A stretch of 64,000 nt of DNA from CAZCVI01 sp964502145 (GCA_964502145.1 CAZCVI010000033.1:8697-72696); one strand, 5' to 3'; numbered from the stretch's first letter, positions 52,929-61,300 are shown. Notes: generated by a model not told the origin, from the sequence alone. A program made the numbers and translations.

Positions 52929-53981
52929 TTAATTTATTTTAGACTCGGCTTTTAGCACGCGCCGGCCCACCAATTGCCCCCCTTCCGTTTGCACTTCTAC
53001 CATCAAAAGCGAATCTTGCTTTAATGGCGGTAGTGAATAAGCCGTCCACACCCGAAAACCATTTCCCGCACGTCCAATCACGTGAAAGAGGCGGGAGGTA
53101 AATAATTTTTCGCCATTCAAGTACCACAGGTGGCGCACCCGTTCTTTTAACGTGATATTGGCTTTGATAGCCGATAAAATGTATATTCGTTGTTTTTTCT
53201 TCGCCACGGGCAAGGAATTTATTGTGGGGTAAATTTTTAATTGGTTTTTGACCATGCTGGTACCAAAGTCGATAGCATCAACCCGTAATGGGGCCGGAGG
53301 AATGAAGGAGCGTCCCAATTCAGCGACCATAAAGATAACCAAACCCGCAGCCATCGTGAGCAGCCATTTTTTGGTTGTTTTGATATGGGTTAACTGGAAA
53401 CAAAAGGTGACAAATCCCAGGAAAGCAATAATAGCGCTAATACGAACCGCATGAATCGTCCTTACTCCCCAGAGAATCGGCAACATCGCATTAATCCCAG
53501 CAAACAAATTAAAGGCAAAAAACAGCGACATGATTGTGCCTCTTACCGAAATATACCGATCATAAACAATATCCATCGTGGAAAAAATCGCGGAAATGGC
53601 AATCAAAACAATAAAAAAAATATTCTTGGAACCCGCTGTAGCGCTCATGTAATAGATAGGTAAAACAAAGAATAAGAGTTGTTGGTAGAAGTTCCGGTTA
53701 AAATAGTTAATGCTCAGGCGGATGCGTTGTTTCCATTTTAAAGGAATTTTGGGATGGGACAGGATCAGGGGAATGGCCAGACTGGATAACCAGATAAAGG
53801 TAATCTCCCAGATCGCGATGCGGATATACTTGAAATCCTGGGAGCCCAGCCACATCACTCCGATCCCAAAAAATAGCGCATATATACTGTGCATCCAGAT
53901 AAATTTATCTTTATGCTTAAGGAATTGTTCCTTATGCTTCTTGAAGAAGTGTCCCAGAGGATTGTTTGTCAGATGCACCAT
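52929..53981 (-). CDS. DUF5924/DUF2914-type membrane protein
   Basis: The 350-residue protein has seven or eight hydrophobic helices in residues 25-240, then a soluble domain of about 100 residues. That domain contains L-W-Y-L-N-G-E, F-x-V-I-G-R and G-F-R-V-W-T-A-Y and ends V-G-R-R-V-L, the DUF2914 pattern. Its function is not established. The soluble domain may bind carbohydrate or peptidoglycan in the periplasm; that is a guess. Confidence 0.8.
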   Translation of the reverse strand: MVHLTNNPLGHFFKKHKEQFLKHKDKFIWMHSIYALFFGIGVMWLGSQDFKYIRIAIWEITFIWLSSLAIPLILSHPKIPLKWKQRIRLSINYFNRNFYQQLLFFVLPIYYMSATAGSKNIFFIVLIAISAIFSTMDIVYDRYISVRGTIMSLFFAFNLFAGINAMLPILWGVRTIHAVRISAIIAFLGFVTFCFQLTHIKTTKKWLLTMAAGLVIFMVAELGRSFIPPAPLRVDAIDFGTSMVKNQLKIYPTINSLPVAKKKQRIYILSAIKANITLKERVRHLWYLNGEKLFTSRLFHVIGRAGNGFRVWTAYSLPPLKQDSLLMVEVQTEGGQLVGRRVLKAESKIN

Positions 53982-53987
53982 CTATGA

Positions 53988-54016
53988 ATTTTATCCTAAA
54001 TCCAAGGCAAAAGCAA
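53988..54016 (-). promoter_or_regulatory. Possible promoter giving a leaderless transcript
   Basis: On the minus strand TTGCTT and TAAAAT (53988-53993) are 17 bp apart. The -10 hexamer is six bases from the ATG of the DUF2914 gene, so transcription would begin at or next to the start codon. Confidence 0.4.
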
Positions 54017-54076
54017 GGCTAAAGAAGATACTGGATTGGCCACCAAGTAGATGGGAGCATGAAAAGGGGGGATATG

Positions 54077-55360
54077 TTAAGTGAGACAATACGCAAAAGC
54101 AGGAATGACTTTTATTTCAATTTCATTTTCCATGAAGGTTTCCTCTTCATCATCAGTGATAATAATACCTTCAGTTAAACCGAACCGTTTGCATGCAGCC
54201 GTAAGCCCTCTGATCTCTCTTAGTCTGGTGTCTGGATCGCCAATCGATAAGCTAACCTGTATCGCAGTGCGTACTTCGTTTTTCTCAATGACCACAAAAT
54301 CACATTCCACTTTTTCCCTGTAAAAAAAAGTTTGTTTTCCTTGCTTTAAAAGTTCAATGGCAATCATATTTTCCAGTAGTATACCCGTGTCCTTCGAAAA
54401 ACGGAACGTGACGGCATTGATCAACCCGTTGTCGATACAATAGATTTTTTTCTCCGACATTTCCTGTTTCACCACAGAGGGATTGAATTTAGAGAGTATA
54501 GACATCAAATAAATATTTTCTACCGCGTCCATGAATTCATAAAGCAGATTCTTGCCCGCCTTTATACCCTGCGATTGCAATTCATTGTATATTTTATTGA
54601 CTGAAACATCTTTAGAGATAGACGCAAAAAGCCGTTTCAAGAAATATTTTAACACATGAACCTGTTTGATTTCATAACGTTCTACTATATCTTTGAAAAG
54701 CATTGTATTATAGTATTCTTGAAGAACTTTTTCATAGAGGTTTTCGGGAAGTCCCACCAGTTCGGGAAAACCACCGTGTTTGAGAAACCGATGGAAGCCG
54801 ATATGAACAGCGGCTCTACCTGCGGAAGAAAAATCATTGACCGCGATACAATTAAATTCAAGATATTCTCTAAAACTAAGAGGATACAGTTCATAAGGCA
54901 ATGCCCGGCCTCTTAAAGAGGTTGAAATTTCCTTGCTCAGCAATCTCGAATTGGAACCGGTAATATAAATGTTCTTGCTGATGGTATCATGGATGCGACG
55001 GACGAACTGATCCCAGCCATCAATGTTCTGGAATTCATCAAAAAAGAAATGAACCTTTTCCAGGGATACCTCAGGGTAGAGTTCCCGATAAGCGTGAAGA
55101 ATGAGATCCAGTTCCTCTTTTTTAAAGTCAAGCCGTTCGTCTTCAAAGTTGATGTAGACAACGTGGTGTTTTTCTAGGCCATCATTTAGCAGGCGTTTCA
55201 ATAATTGATAGAGGTAATAGGTTTTCCCGCATCTCCTGACTCCGACGATGGTGATGATCTTCCCGGTTCCCAGGGGAACATCCAGGTGACGGGGCGTAAA
55301 TTGAGGCAAAGTGGTACGGTGAAAGTCAGCAATAATTTGTTTTAACACATCTTTCTTCAT
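54077..55360 (-). CDS. AAA ATPase with DUF4143 domain
   Basis: This protein of about 427 residues starts M-K-K-D-V-L-K and has Walker A G-V-R-R-C-G-K-T, Walker B H-F-F-F-D-E-F-Q, sensor T-G-S-N-S and a C-terminal DUF4143/restriction-like fold domain with E-C-D-F-V-V. Such ATPases are common, mobile and of uncertain function. The frame continues 21 codons upstream to a GTG, but a consensus -10 (TATAAT) lies inside that extension, so the ATG at 55360 is the more likely start. It is not related to the glycan genes. Confidence 0.88.
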   Translation of the reverse strand: MKKDVLKQIIADFHRTTLPQFTPRHLDVPLGTGKIITIVGVRRCGKTYYLYQLLKRLLNDGLEKHHVVYINFEDERLDFKKEELDLILHAYRELYPEVSLEKVHFFFDEFQNIDGWDQFVRRIHDTISKNIYITGSNSRLLSKEISTSLRGRALPYELYPLSFREYLEFNCIAVNDFSSAGRAAVHIGFHRFLKHGGFPELVGLPENLYEKVLQEYYNTMLFKDIVERYEIKQVHVLKYFLKRLFASISKDVSVNKIYNELQSQGIKAGKNLLYEFMDAVENIYLMSILSKFNPSVVKQEMSEKKIYCIDNGLINAVTFRFSKDTGILLENMIAIELLKQGKQTFFYREKVECDFVVIEKNEVRTAIQVSLSIGDPDTRLREIRGLTAACKRFGLTEGIIITDDEEETFMENEIEIKVIPAFAYCLT

Positions 55361-55370
55361 TTCGAGGAAT

Positions 55371-55379
55371 ATTATACCA
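55371..55379 (-). promoter_or_regulatory. Extended -10 promoter element
   Basis: The minus-strand sequence TGGTATAAT matches the extended -10 consensus TGnTATAAT. It is ten bases from the ATG of the AAA ATPase, so the transcript would have almost no leader. No clear -35 is present, which extended -10 promoters tolerate. A family B repeat element begins 35 bp further upstream. Confidence 0.45.
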
Positions 55380-55413
55380 CATTCTTTCCTCAATTGAAAG
55401 AAAGATGCTTTCT

Positions 55414-55572
55414 CTGAATTCACCGCCGATTCTTTGAGAGTACCATAAAATCAAGTGGGAGGAATGGGAATTATGGGAAGAATGGGAGGAATGAGAATTT
55501 TATTGTTTATCCCATCATTCCCATCATTCCCATCATTCGCATTCTTCCCATTAAGTTGGCGGTGGATTTAGG
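55414..55572. repeat. Family B inverted minisatellite element with family-A-type ends
   Basis: The left end CTGAATTCACCGCC (55414-55427) and right end GGCGGTGGATTTAGG (55558-55572) form a near-perfect terminal inverted repeat whose outer part equals that of the GTCCAG family. Inside are TTCTTTGAGAGTA (shared with the 50037 copy), a left arm of GGGA-type 9-bp units, a centre TTTTATTGTTTA, and a right arm of TCCCATCAT units. It lies 54 bp before the AAA ATPase start. Confidence 0.88.
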
Positions 55573-56751
55573 TTTCTTTTTCAAGTGATTCTTATAGTAA
55601 TTGTTCAGCCTTGAGGTTATGGGACTACAGTCTGGCAAACCCTGGTGAATGACACAGCGTAAGAATAAAAAAGAGACCATAGATGGAATACAATACAAAA
55701 TTTAGATTGACAAAAATAACTATTCCAGGAAATGCCGGTTCATAAAAAAAAACAGGCCCTATCCGGGCTACACTTGTTTGTTTTTACCTATTCCTGGCAG
55801 AAAATATCTGATTAAAGCTCCAAAACATTTAATAATTCATGCTTTTGGGGCGACCTTTTTAAATGGCCAAAATTTCAACGATCTCTCCTAAAACGACATC
55901 AACTATTGCTTCCAATCAAAAGTAAAATTTGCGGCATTTGCGGAGGTTTTTCTTGAAACGTAATATTATCAACATTCTTCGCGGTTGATTAAAAGCTATA
56001 GAAACCGAATCCCAGCGTCACGACTCGCTATATCTTCCTTACCATTTCATTTTTTATTCCTTGCTTGTTGAAATCTTAACCAGAAACTTCCCCAATCTTC
56101 GTCGATGAAATTCAAGTTATAGCCTTCACCACCATATCTTATCGCTGATGCTTTTGCAAACCATCACTGATGCTTTCGCAAACCATCACTGATGCTTTCA
56201 TAAACCATCACCGATGCTTTCACAAACCATCACTGATGCTTTCGCAAACCATCACCGATCCTTTTGAAAACCATCACTGATGCTTTCGAAAACCATCACC
56301 GATGCTTTCACAAACCATCACCGATGCTTTTGAAAACCATCACTGATGCTTTCACAAACCATCACCGATGCTTTCGCAAACCATCACCGATGCTTTCGCA
56401 AACCATCACCGATGCTTTCGTAAACCATCACCGATGCTTTTGAATACCATCACCGATGCTTTTGAATACCATCACTGATGCTTTTGAAAACCATCACCGA
56501 TGCTTTGATGATTTGTAGGCTATCATTTTGAAATTATCACCGGTAGCCCGCCAGTTCCTTATTTGTATGGATCGACCTATAGGCAAGCGTTTTATTTTTG
56601 CTTATTACGGACATCTGTCTAGTAGACTTTTAATTTACTGGTAAAGCAAGTCCCATTTCCATATATTATTACTTTTTAATCTCCTCCATTACCAAATAAA
56701 ATGGCCTACGTTTTAAAATGGCCACACAAAATAAAAAGAACCTCTATTTTC
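55573..56751. other. Gene-free 1.2-kb interval
   Basis: No plausible gene was seen on either strand. The left 550 bp are AT-rich and unassigned. A weak minus-strand terminator-like hairpin (GCCCGGATAGGGC followed by T8) lies near 55747-55775. The middle holds the 22-bp tandem array (56147-56510), and the right 240 bp show nothing recognisable. Confidence 0.6.
56147..56510. repeat. 17-copy, 22-bp tandem (iteron-like) array
   Basis: The unit is about GATGCTTTCGCAAACCATCACC. The heptamer GATGCTT recurs at exact 22-bp spacing from 56147 to 56499, giving 17 copies. Variation is confined mainly to positions in CAC(C/T)GATG and TTT/TTC-(GCA, GAA, ACA, GTA). The period is not a multiple of three and the array is not in a gene. 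It looks like a series of protein-binding sites spaced by about two DNA turns. Confidence 0.9.
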
Positions 56752-57459
56752 TTATCTTCGATCTTTTTTAAAACCCAGACTGATAAAATAAATCATGCGC
56801 CCGGTGTCCATTATAATGGCCTGTGCCAGTAAAAGATAGATAAAAATTTCCAGGTGGTTGGCCACGGCAAAAATAAGCACCAATAACAGCAAAAGTGCCC
56901 GAGCTTCACCTGTATCACCGCGCTCCTTGTTTTGCTGGTAGCTTTTGGTCAGATAGAACAGGTTGATCTGCAACATATAAAGACCCGCCGCCAGTAATCC
57001 CAAATAAAGGAATCGTGGATTCTTAGAGTAAATTGAGACCCCCAAACCAATACAGGAAAATAAACTGAAATCCGTGATGCGGTCCAGAAATAAATCCAGA
57101 TGCGAACCGTATTCACTGCACATGTTTTTGGCACGCGCTAACATGCCGTCTGCACCGTCAATGACGGATGCCAATTGAGTAAGAATACCCGCCACAATAA
57201 AATCCGTAACCGTCCCACGGGTGAAAAAATAAGCGCCTACCATCCCCACTATAAAAGAAAAATAAGTGAGACTATTCGGCGTGATACCCGTTTTAAACAC
57301 AGCCCGCACAATTAATCCAGCCATTGGACGGTTGATGTAGACGTCAACAAATTTAATGAGGGACATGCCAAAGGCTTGCGATGGCTTTTTTAAAGACTTG
57401 TTGTATTCAAAGTGGGTCGGCGTATTTTTTGATTTTTTTGATTTTTTCATTGTTTTCAC
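56752..57459 (-). CDS. CDP-alcohol phosphatidyltransferase (probable phosphatidylinositol-type synthase)
   Basis: The 235-residue membrane enzyme has the complete signature D101-x-x-D104-G-x-x-A-R109-x8-G118-x3-D122-x3-D126 and about six hydrophobic helices. It transfers a CDP-activated diacylglycerol or polyol onto an alcohol. The gene directly upstream on the same strand encodes myo-inositol-1-phosphate synthase, so (phospho)inositol is the likely acceptor and the product an inositol phospholipid. A basic N-terminal extension of about 25 residues is unusual. Confidence 0.9.
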   Translation of the reverse strand: MKTMKKSKKSKNTPTHFEYNKSLKKPSQAFGMSLIKFVDVYINRPMAGLIVRAVFKTGITPNSLTYFSFIVGMVGAYFFTRGTVTDFIVAGILTQLASVIDGADGMLARAKNMCSEYGSHLDLFLDRITDFSLFSCIGLGVSIYSKNPRFLYLGLLAAGLYMLQINLFYLTKSYQQNKERGDTGEARALLLLLVLIFAVANHLEIFIYLLLAQAIIMDTGRMIYFISLGFKKDRR

Positions 57460-57506
57460 TTTTTGTTGTTTTAATTTTTCTGGCTGGGTAATTCTGTTTT
57501 AGCGCA

Positions 57507-57521
57507 CTGGACGGACTGGAC
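57507..57521 (-). repeat. Family A minimal array (two units)
   Basis: Two CTGGAC hexamers nine bases apart on the plus strand read GTCCAG in the sense direction of the downstream minus-strand gene. They lie about 48 bp before its start. Confidence 0.6.
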
Positions 57522-57622
57522 AAAAAGAATGTATGGCAGTGCAGCCGTCAGAAACTGTGGATGGAACATGTGGATTGATTTAGTCCACACGTTCCCACGC
57601 CACTGATCCCACCCAAGCGATA

Positions 57623-58960
57623 CTACTTTTCTTCCAGGTCGTAATAATAATCCAAACCCACATGATGAATCAATTCTTCTTTCATTAGGTAACGCAATGT
57701 GTTTTCCATTTTGCTGCGTTGAACGAACAAATCGTTTTCCGGGTAGAGGCCCTCTTTAACCATCGGGCTCTTGAAATAAAAACTGAGCCACTCCAAAATT
57801 CCAGACATACCGCACCGGTGCGACAGTTCCGAGAACAGAATCAAATCCAGCATTACCGGAGCGGCTAAGATGGAGTCGCGGCAGAGAAAATTGATCTTGA
57901 TCTGCATCGGGTAATCCATCCAGCCAAAGATATCAATGTTATCCCAGGACTCTTTATTGTCACCACGCGGTGGGTAATAGTTAATGCGAATCTTGTGGTA
58001 CAGGTCCTCGTACAATTCAGGGTAAATATCTGGCTTCAAAATAGTATCCAGCACCCCCAGCTTGCTTACTTCCTTGGATTTAAAGGATTCCGGGTCGTCC
58101 AACACTTCGCCATCACGATTGCCCAGAATATTCGTCGAGAACCAACCCGCTACACCCAGCAAACGTGCTTGAAGTCCCGGGGCGATGATCGTTTTCATCA
58201 GCGTTTGACCCGTTTTAAAATCTTTACCACACACGGGCACGTGATTTTCTAATGCCAGTTCCATCAGTGCCGGGCAATCTGTGGTCAGATGGGGTGCGCC
58301 ATTCAGGTAGGGAATACCCATTTTTAAGGCCGCATAAGCATAAATCTGGCTCGGTGCAATCGCGGGATCGCTATTTTTTAAACCATCCTCGAATTTTTTC
58401 AAACTCATATGCACGTCGGAAACTTGGTGGTATGCTTCCGTCGAAGCTGCCCAACACACGACTACCCGTTTCAGGTTGTGTTTTATTTTGAAGTCTGCAA
58501 TATCCTTCATCAATTGTTCGGCCAGGTCCATTTTGTTTTTGCCTGTTTTGATATACGTGCCATCCAGGTTTTTTATGTATTTTTTATCAAATACCCCTTT
58601 CATTGGGACGATACTTTCCAATTCTTCTTTGACCATGTTTATGTGTTTTGTTTCCAGCACTTTGGCATTACTGGCAGACTCGTATGCATTGTCTGGAAAA
58701 ATATCCCAGCCGCCGAAAATAATATCGTCCAGCTTGGTCAGGGGAACAAATTCTTTTACCGCCACCATGCGGTTTTCTGTGCGTTTACCCAGGCGGATTT
58801 TTCCCATTTGTGTGACTGAACCCAGAGGGCGGGCCAGTCCTTTGCGTGCAGCCAATACTCCGGCCAGCAATGTTGTCGTTACAGCGCCCATGCCCGGAAT
58901 CAATACTCCCAATTTACCTTCAGCAGCAGGTATGTCTGTACCTCTTAATAGTTTACTCAT
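57623..58960 (-). CDS. ino1: myo-Inositol-1-phosphate synthase
   Basis: The 445-residue protein matches Ino1, which converts glucose-6-phosphate to 1L-myo-inositol-1-phosphate with NAD. Visible motifs are the N-terminal G-V-L-I-P-G-M-G-A-V-T-T-T, the central N-G-A-P-H-L-T-T-D and D-F-K-T-G-Q-T, L-G-N-R-D-G, and K-I-N-F-L-C-R-D-S. Length is typical of prokaryotic/actinobacterial-type enzymes. A GTGAGGAA ribosome site precedes the ATG. It is followed by the CDP-alcohol phosphatidyltransferase gene, which suggests inositol lipid synthesis. Confidence 0.95.
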   Translation of the reverse strand: MSKLLRGTDIPAAEGKLGVLIPGMGAVTTTLLAGVLAARKGLARPLGSVTQMGKIRLGKRTENRMVAVKEFVPLTKLDDIIFGGWDIFPDNAYESASNAKVLETKHINMVKEELESIVPMKGVFDKKYIKNLDGTYIKTGKNKMDLAEQLMKDIADFKIKHNLKRVVVCWAASTEAYHQVSDVHMSLKKFEDGLKNSDPAIAPSQIYAYAALKMGIPYLNGAPHLTTDCPALMELALENHVPVCGKDFKTGQTLMKTIIAPGLQARLLGVAGWFSTNILGNRDGEVLDDPESFKSKEVSKLGVLDTILKPDIYPELYEDLYHKIRINYYPPRGDNKESWDNIDIFGWMDYPMQIKINFLCRDSILAAPVMLDLILFSELSHRCGMSGILEWLSFYFKSPMVKEGLYPENDLFVQRSKMENTLRYLMKEELIHHVGLDYYYDLEEK

Positions 58961-59070
58961 ATTTTCCTCACTTTTGCAGCACGTCTTTTATCTCTTTTGG
59001 CGGCAGCAACACCTTTATTTTTAAAATTCATTTTTTTACGAAAAGCAATAACTCATTTTACACCTTTTTT

Positions 59071-59096
59071 AGAAAAGAAAAAGCCCCTTAAAGGAG
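59071..59096 (-). terminator. Weak candidate terminator after the RNase H gene
   Basis: On the minus strand CTCC-TTTAA-GGGG is followed by CTTTTTCTTTTC, about 55 bp after the RNase H stop. The stem is only four pairs, including a G-T pair, so this is tentative. Confidence 0.25.
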
Positions 59097-59150
59097 AATT
59101 TCTATTTTTTCTCTTTTTATTTTAATAAATAGTAGGCAGCACAGCGGTAT

Positions 59151-59942
59151 TTAAACTTTCGTCGTGTGTCCCGACTCGTAGGCTGTGTCGTGAATCTGGT
59201 TGTTTTTATTCCCCGAGCTTTCCGTGGCCAGTGCGTCGCAGCGTTCGTTTCCTTCATTGCCCGCATGACCTTTGACCCATACCCATTCGATCTTATGGTT
59301 GTCGCATAAGAGCAGGATCTTTTCCCACAGGTCCGCGTTTTCCGCTGGTAGATCACCCTTGCGTCGCCATCCCTTTTGTCGCCACCGTTTGGCCCAGCCT
59401 TTGGTAATGCCGTTCACCACGTATTGCGAATCTGTGAACAACAGCACCTCGCAGGGTTTCTTTAATGCGTTTAACCCTTCAATGCAAGCCATTAATTCCA
59501 TGCGGTTATTCGTAGTGAGGCAGTAACCCGTGGACAGTTCTTTTCGTTTGCTGCCAAAGAGCAGTACTGTGCCAAACCCACCCGGCCCCGGGTTATTGAT
59601 ACAGCCACCATCCGTATACATCACTACTTTTCCCGTAGCCAGAGCTTGTTCTACCAGGGCCGCGTGGTCCGCACCCTTTGTTGTTTTTTCCTTTTTTGAA
59701 GCCGCCTTTTTTTTTGGAGTAGCCGAAGGTGAGGTCGTACCTGTGGTGTTTAATTCAGCCAGCCAATCTTGGGCTTCTTTATGGGTGACAAAGCCCCGGT
59801 AGCGGGCATTGGTGAACCCTACCACCTGAGCTTGGGCCCCATTCTCGCCGGACCATTGCTTATATATGCCCGGTTTTTGGCCGATAGCTACCGCATAGAA
59901 GTTCTTTTTTACTTTTTTATCGTTGGAATCCTGATACATCAT
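59151..59942 (-). CDS. rnhA: Ribonuclease H1 with N-terminal viroplasmin-like domain
   Basis: This protein of about 263 residues begins with a viroplasmin/RNase H N-terminal domain (Y-A-V-A-I-G-Q-K-P-G-I-Y, then G-F-T-N-A-R-Y-R-G-F, which binds RNA-DNA hybrid). A Lys/Ala linker follows, then a type I RNase H domain with all catalytic acids: Y-T-D-G-G, R-M-E-L, F-T-D-S-Q and E-R-C-D-A. The open frame runs 55 codons further upstream into the repeat element, giving a cysteine/proline repeat peptide that is an artefact. The ATG at 59942 has a -10-like TATTAT nine bases upstream. Confidence 0.92.
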   Translation of the reverse strand: MMYQDSNDKKVKKNFYAVAIGQKPGIYKQWSGENGAQAQVVGFTNARYRGFVTHKEAQDWLAELNTTGTTSPSATPKKKAASKKEKTTKGADHAALVEQALATGKVVMYTDGGCINNPGPGGFGTVLLFGSKRKELSTGYCLTTNNRMELMACIEGLNALKKPCEVLLFTDSQYVVNGITKGWAKRWRQKGWRRKGDLPAENADLWEKILLLCDNHKIEWVWVKGHAGNEGNERCDALATESSGNKNNQIHDTAYESGHTTKV

Positions 59943-60019
59943 GCTAAAAGTATAATATGGAACTGCTGATTTTGCAAGCGCGACTATCCCTCTGGATTTT
60001 TCGCCAAGTTTTTGAAAGA

Positions 60020-60178
60020 GCCACGGATAACCGTGGCATGCTGGACATACTGGACATTCTGGACATACTGGACATACTGGACTATCTGGACAAGCTGGAA
60101 AAATCAAAGGTTTTGTAAAGTCCAGTAAGTCCAGAATGTCCAGATAGTCCAGTTTTTTCTGAAACGTGATGGAGAATG
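60020..60178 (+). repeat. Family A inverted minisatellite element (near complete)
   Basis: The element begins with a perfect hairpin GCCACGG-ATAA-CCGTGGC (60020-60037). Next come a left arm of seven CTGGAC units (60041-60099), a centre ATCAAAGGTTTTGTAAA, a right arm of four GTCCAG units (60120-60152) and TTTTCTGAAACGTGATGG. It is clearly homologous to the element at 3014, but the outer GAATTC terminal repeat is decayed. It occupies the divergent gap between the RNase H gene and the gene at 60291. Confidence 0.85.
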
Positions 60179-60290
60179 GCGGTTTGTTTTGTATCTTGCA
60201 TTAATTATTTATTCAGTATATAATTCTTTTTTGGAAGTGGGTCATACATTCATATTAACATATTAACCAAGATGATTAAAGGAGGCTACG

Positions 60291-60890
60291 GTGAGGTTTT
60301 TGGTCGATTTAGAGAACAAATCGGATATTGGTGTGGTAGATTGGGAGTTTATTCATGATATGCAGGGTATAGCGCCGGATTTAATCACGCCGGAATTTAT
60401 CCGCTTAACCGCGGAATTTCTGGAACAAATCCCGGCTAAATGGGACCGGGTAAAAACAAAACTGGAAAAACATTTGGTTCCTAAGAAAACAATCCACTGC
60501 GGCATTTCGGATGTCGAAAACTTGGGCAATGAATTTAAACTGCGCGGCATATTAAAGAACTCTGAAAATAAGATTTTAAGCTATCATAAAGTGGTGGTCT
60601 ACGATGAGGACAAATTTCAGGACGACTACATCGGCGCTGTGATCACGGATAAAAATGGACTGTTTGCGCTGTCCTTCGGGAAAAAAACCTTCAGCGACTT
60701 CAATATGGAAGCGGAACCGGATATCTATTTCAAAGTTTTCAACTGGGACGGCGCTCATTTTAACCTGCTGGGTAAAGTCACACCCCATCTTTTTGAAAAA
60801 AAGATCACGGAAGAAAATCATATTATCTACGATTTCGGTGTAGTAACGATAGATTCCGCTGCATCCACGTGGGGACCAATCACGTCCTAA
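60291..60890 (+). CDS. Protein with transthyretin-like beta domain, function unknown
   Basis: The 199-residue protein starts with GTG after a strong AAAGGAGG ribosome site. The N-terminal 70 residues are helical. Residues about 80-165 look like a transthyretin-type beta sandwich: K-V-V-V-Y-D-E-D, D-D-Y-I-G, T-D-K-N-G-L-F and P-D-I-Y-F-K-V. No signal peptide is seen. It is single-gene and plus-strand among minus-strand genes. The role is unknown. Confidence 0.65.
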   Translation: MRFLVDLENKSDIGVVDWEFIHDMQGIAPDLITPEFIRLTAEFLEQIPAKWDRVKTKLEKHLVPKKTIHCGISDVENLGNEFKLRGILKNSENKILSYHKVVVYDEDKFQDDYIGAVITDKNGLFALSFGKKTFSDFNMEAEPDIYFKVFNWDGAHFNLLGKVTPHLFEKKITEENHIIYDFGVVTIDSAASTWGPITS

Positions 60891-60895
60891 CCTGT

Positions 60896-61300
60896 TTATT
60901 GCTTCACTAATTTTCCTTTGAACGCCAAATTGGCTTGGTAATCGTTGCCATAATAGACAACTTGAAACACAATGGGTTCATTGGCAGCAGCGGAAGTAAT
61001 AAATACTTGAAAAAAGGCGGGAGCCACACGACTACCGGGCATAAAATTGTGAAAAGCAATCCGCGGATACCGCGAGGAAAAATCCATTGTCCCCAATACC
61101 AACAGGGCAAACTCTTGATCAGAATCGGGTACACGCTTTAATTCTCTGGAAACCTGCTGCAACCGCATATCTATCTTTTTAACTATCTCCACACTGATTA
61201 ATTGCACTGCCGACCCCGTGACCAAACGAAGTTGCCAGACAGTTATATACCCAATAATACTCAATAATAGGAGCGCAATCAGATAATGAAACTTGCTCAT
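60896..61300 (-). CDS. Small membrane-anchored protein, unknown
   Basis: The 134-residue protein has one N-terminal hydrophobic segment (about 6-25) and a periplasmic or extracytoplasmic remainder with an amphipathic helix (I-V-K-K-I-D-M-R-L-Q-Q-V) and beta strands. It is not recognised. It is convergent with the gene at 60291 and in tandem with the thioredoxin-like gene, so it is probably part of the same small envelope operon. Confidence 0.55.
   Translation of the reverse strand: MSKFHYLIALLLLSIIGYITVWQLRLVTGSAVQLISVEIVKKIDMRLQQVSRELKRVPDSDQEFALLVLGTMDFSSRYPRIAFHNFMPGSRVAPAFFQVFITSAAANEPIVFQVVYYGNDYQANLAFKGKLVKQ

Noticed and set aside
54077..55360. Transposase or IS helper ATPase linked to the repeats
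   Set aside because: The protein is a DUF4143-type AAA ATPase, not an IstB or TnsC family member, although it does lie next to a family B element.
56147..56510. CRISPR array
   Set aside because: The 22-bp units are contiguous without unique spacers and no cas genes are present.
59943..60107. N-terminal Cys/Pro-rich repeat extension of RNase H
   Set aside because: The extension lies in the repeat element and upstream of a likely -10 element; the viroplasmin domain begins only after the ATG at 59942.
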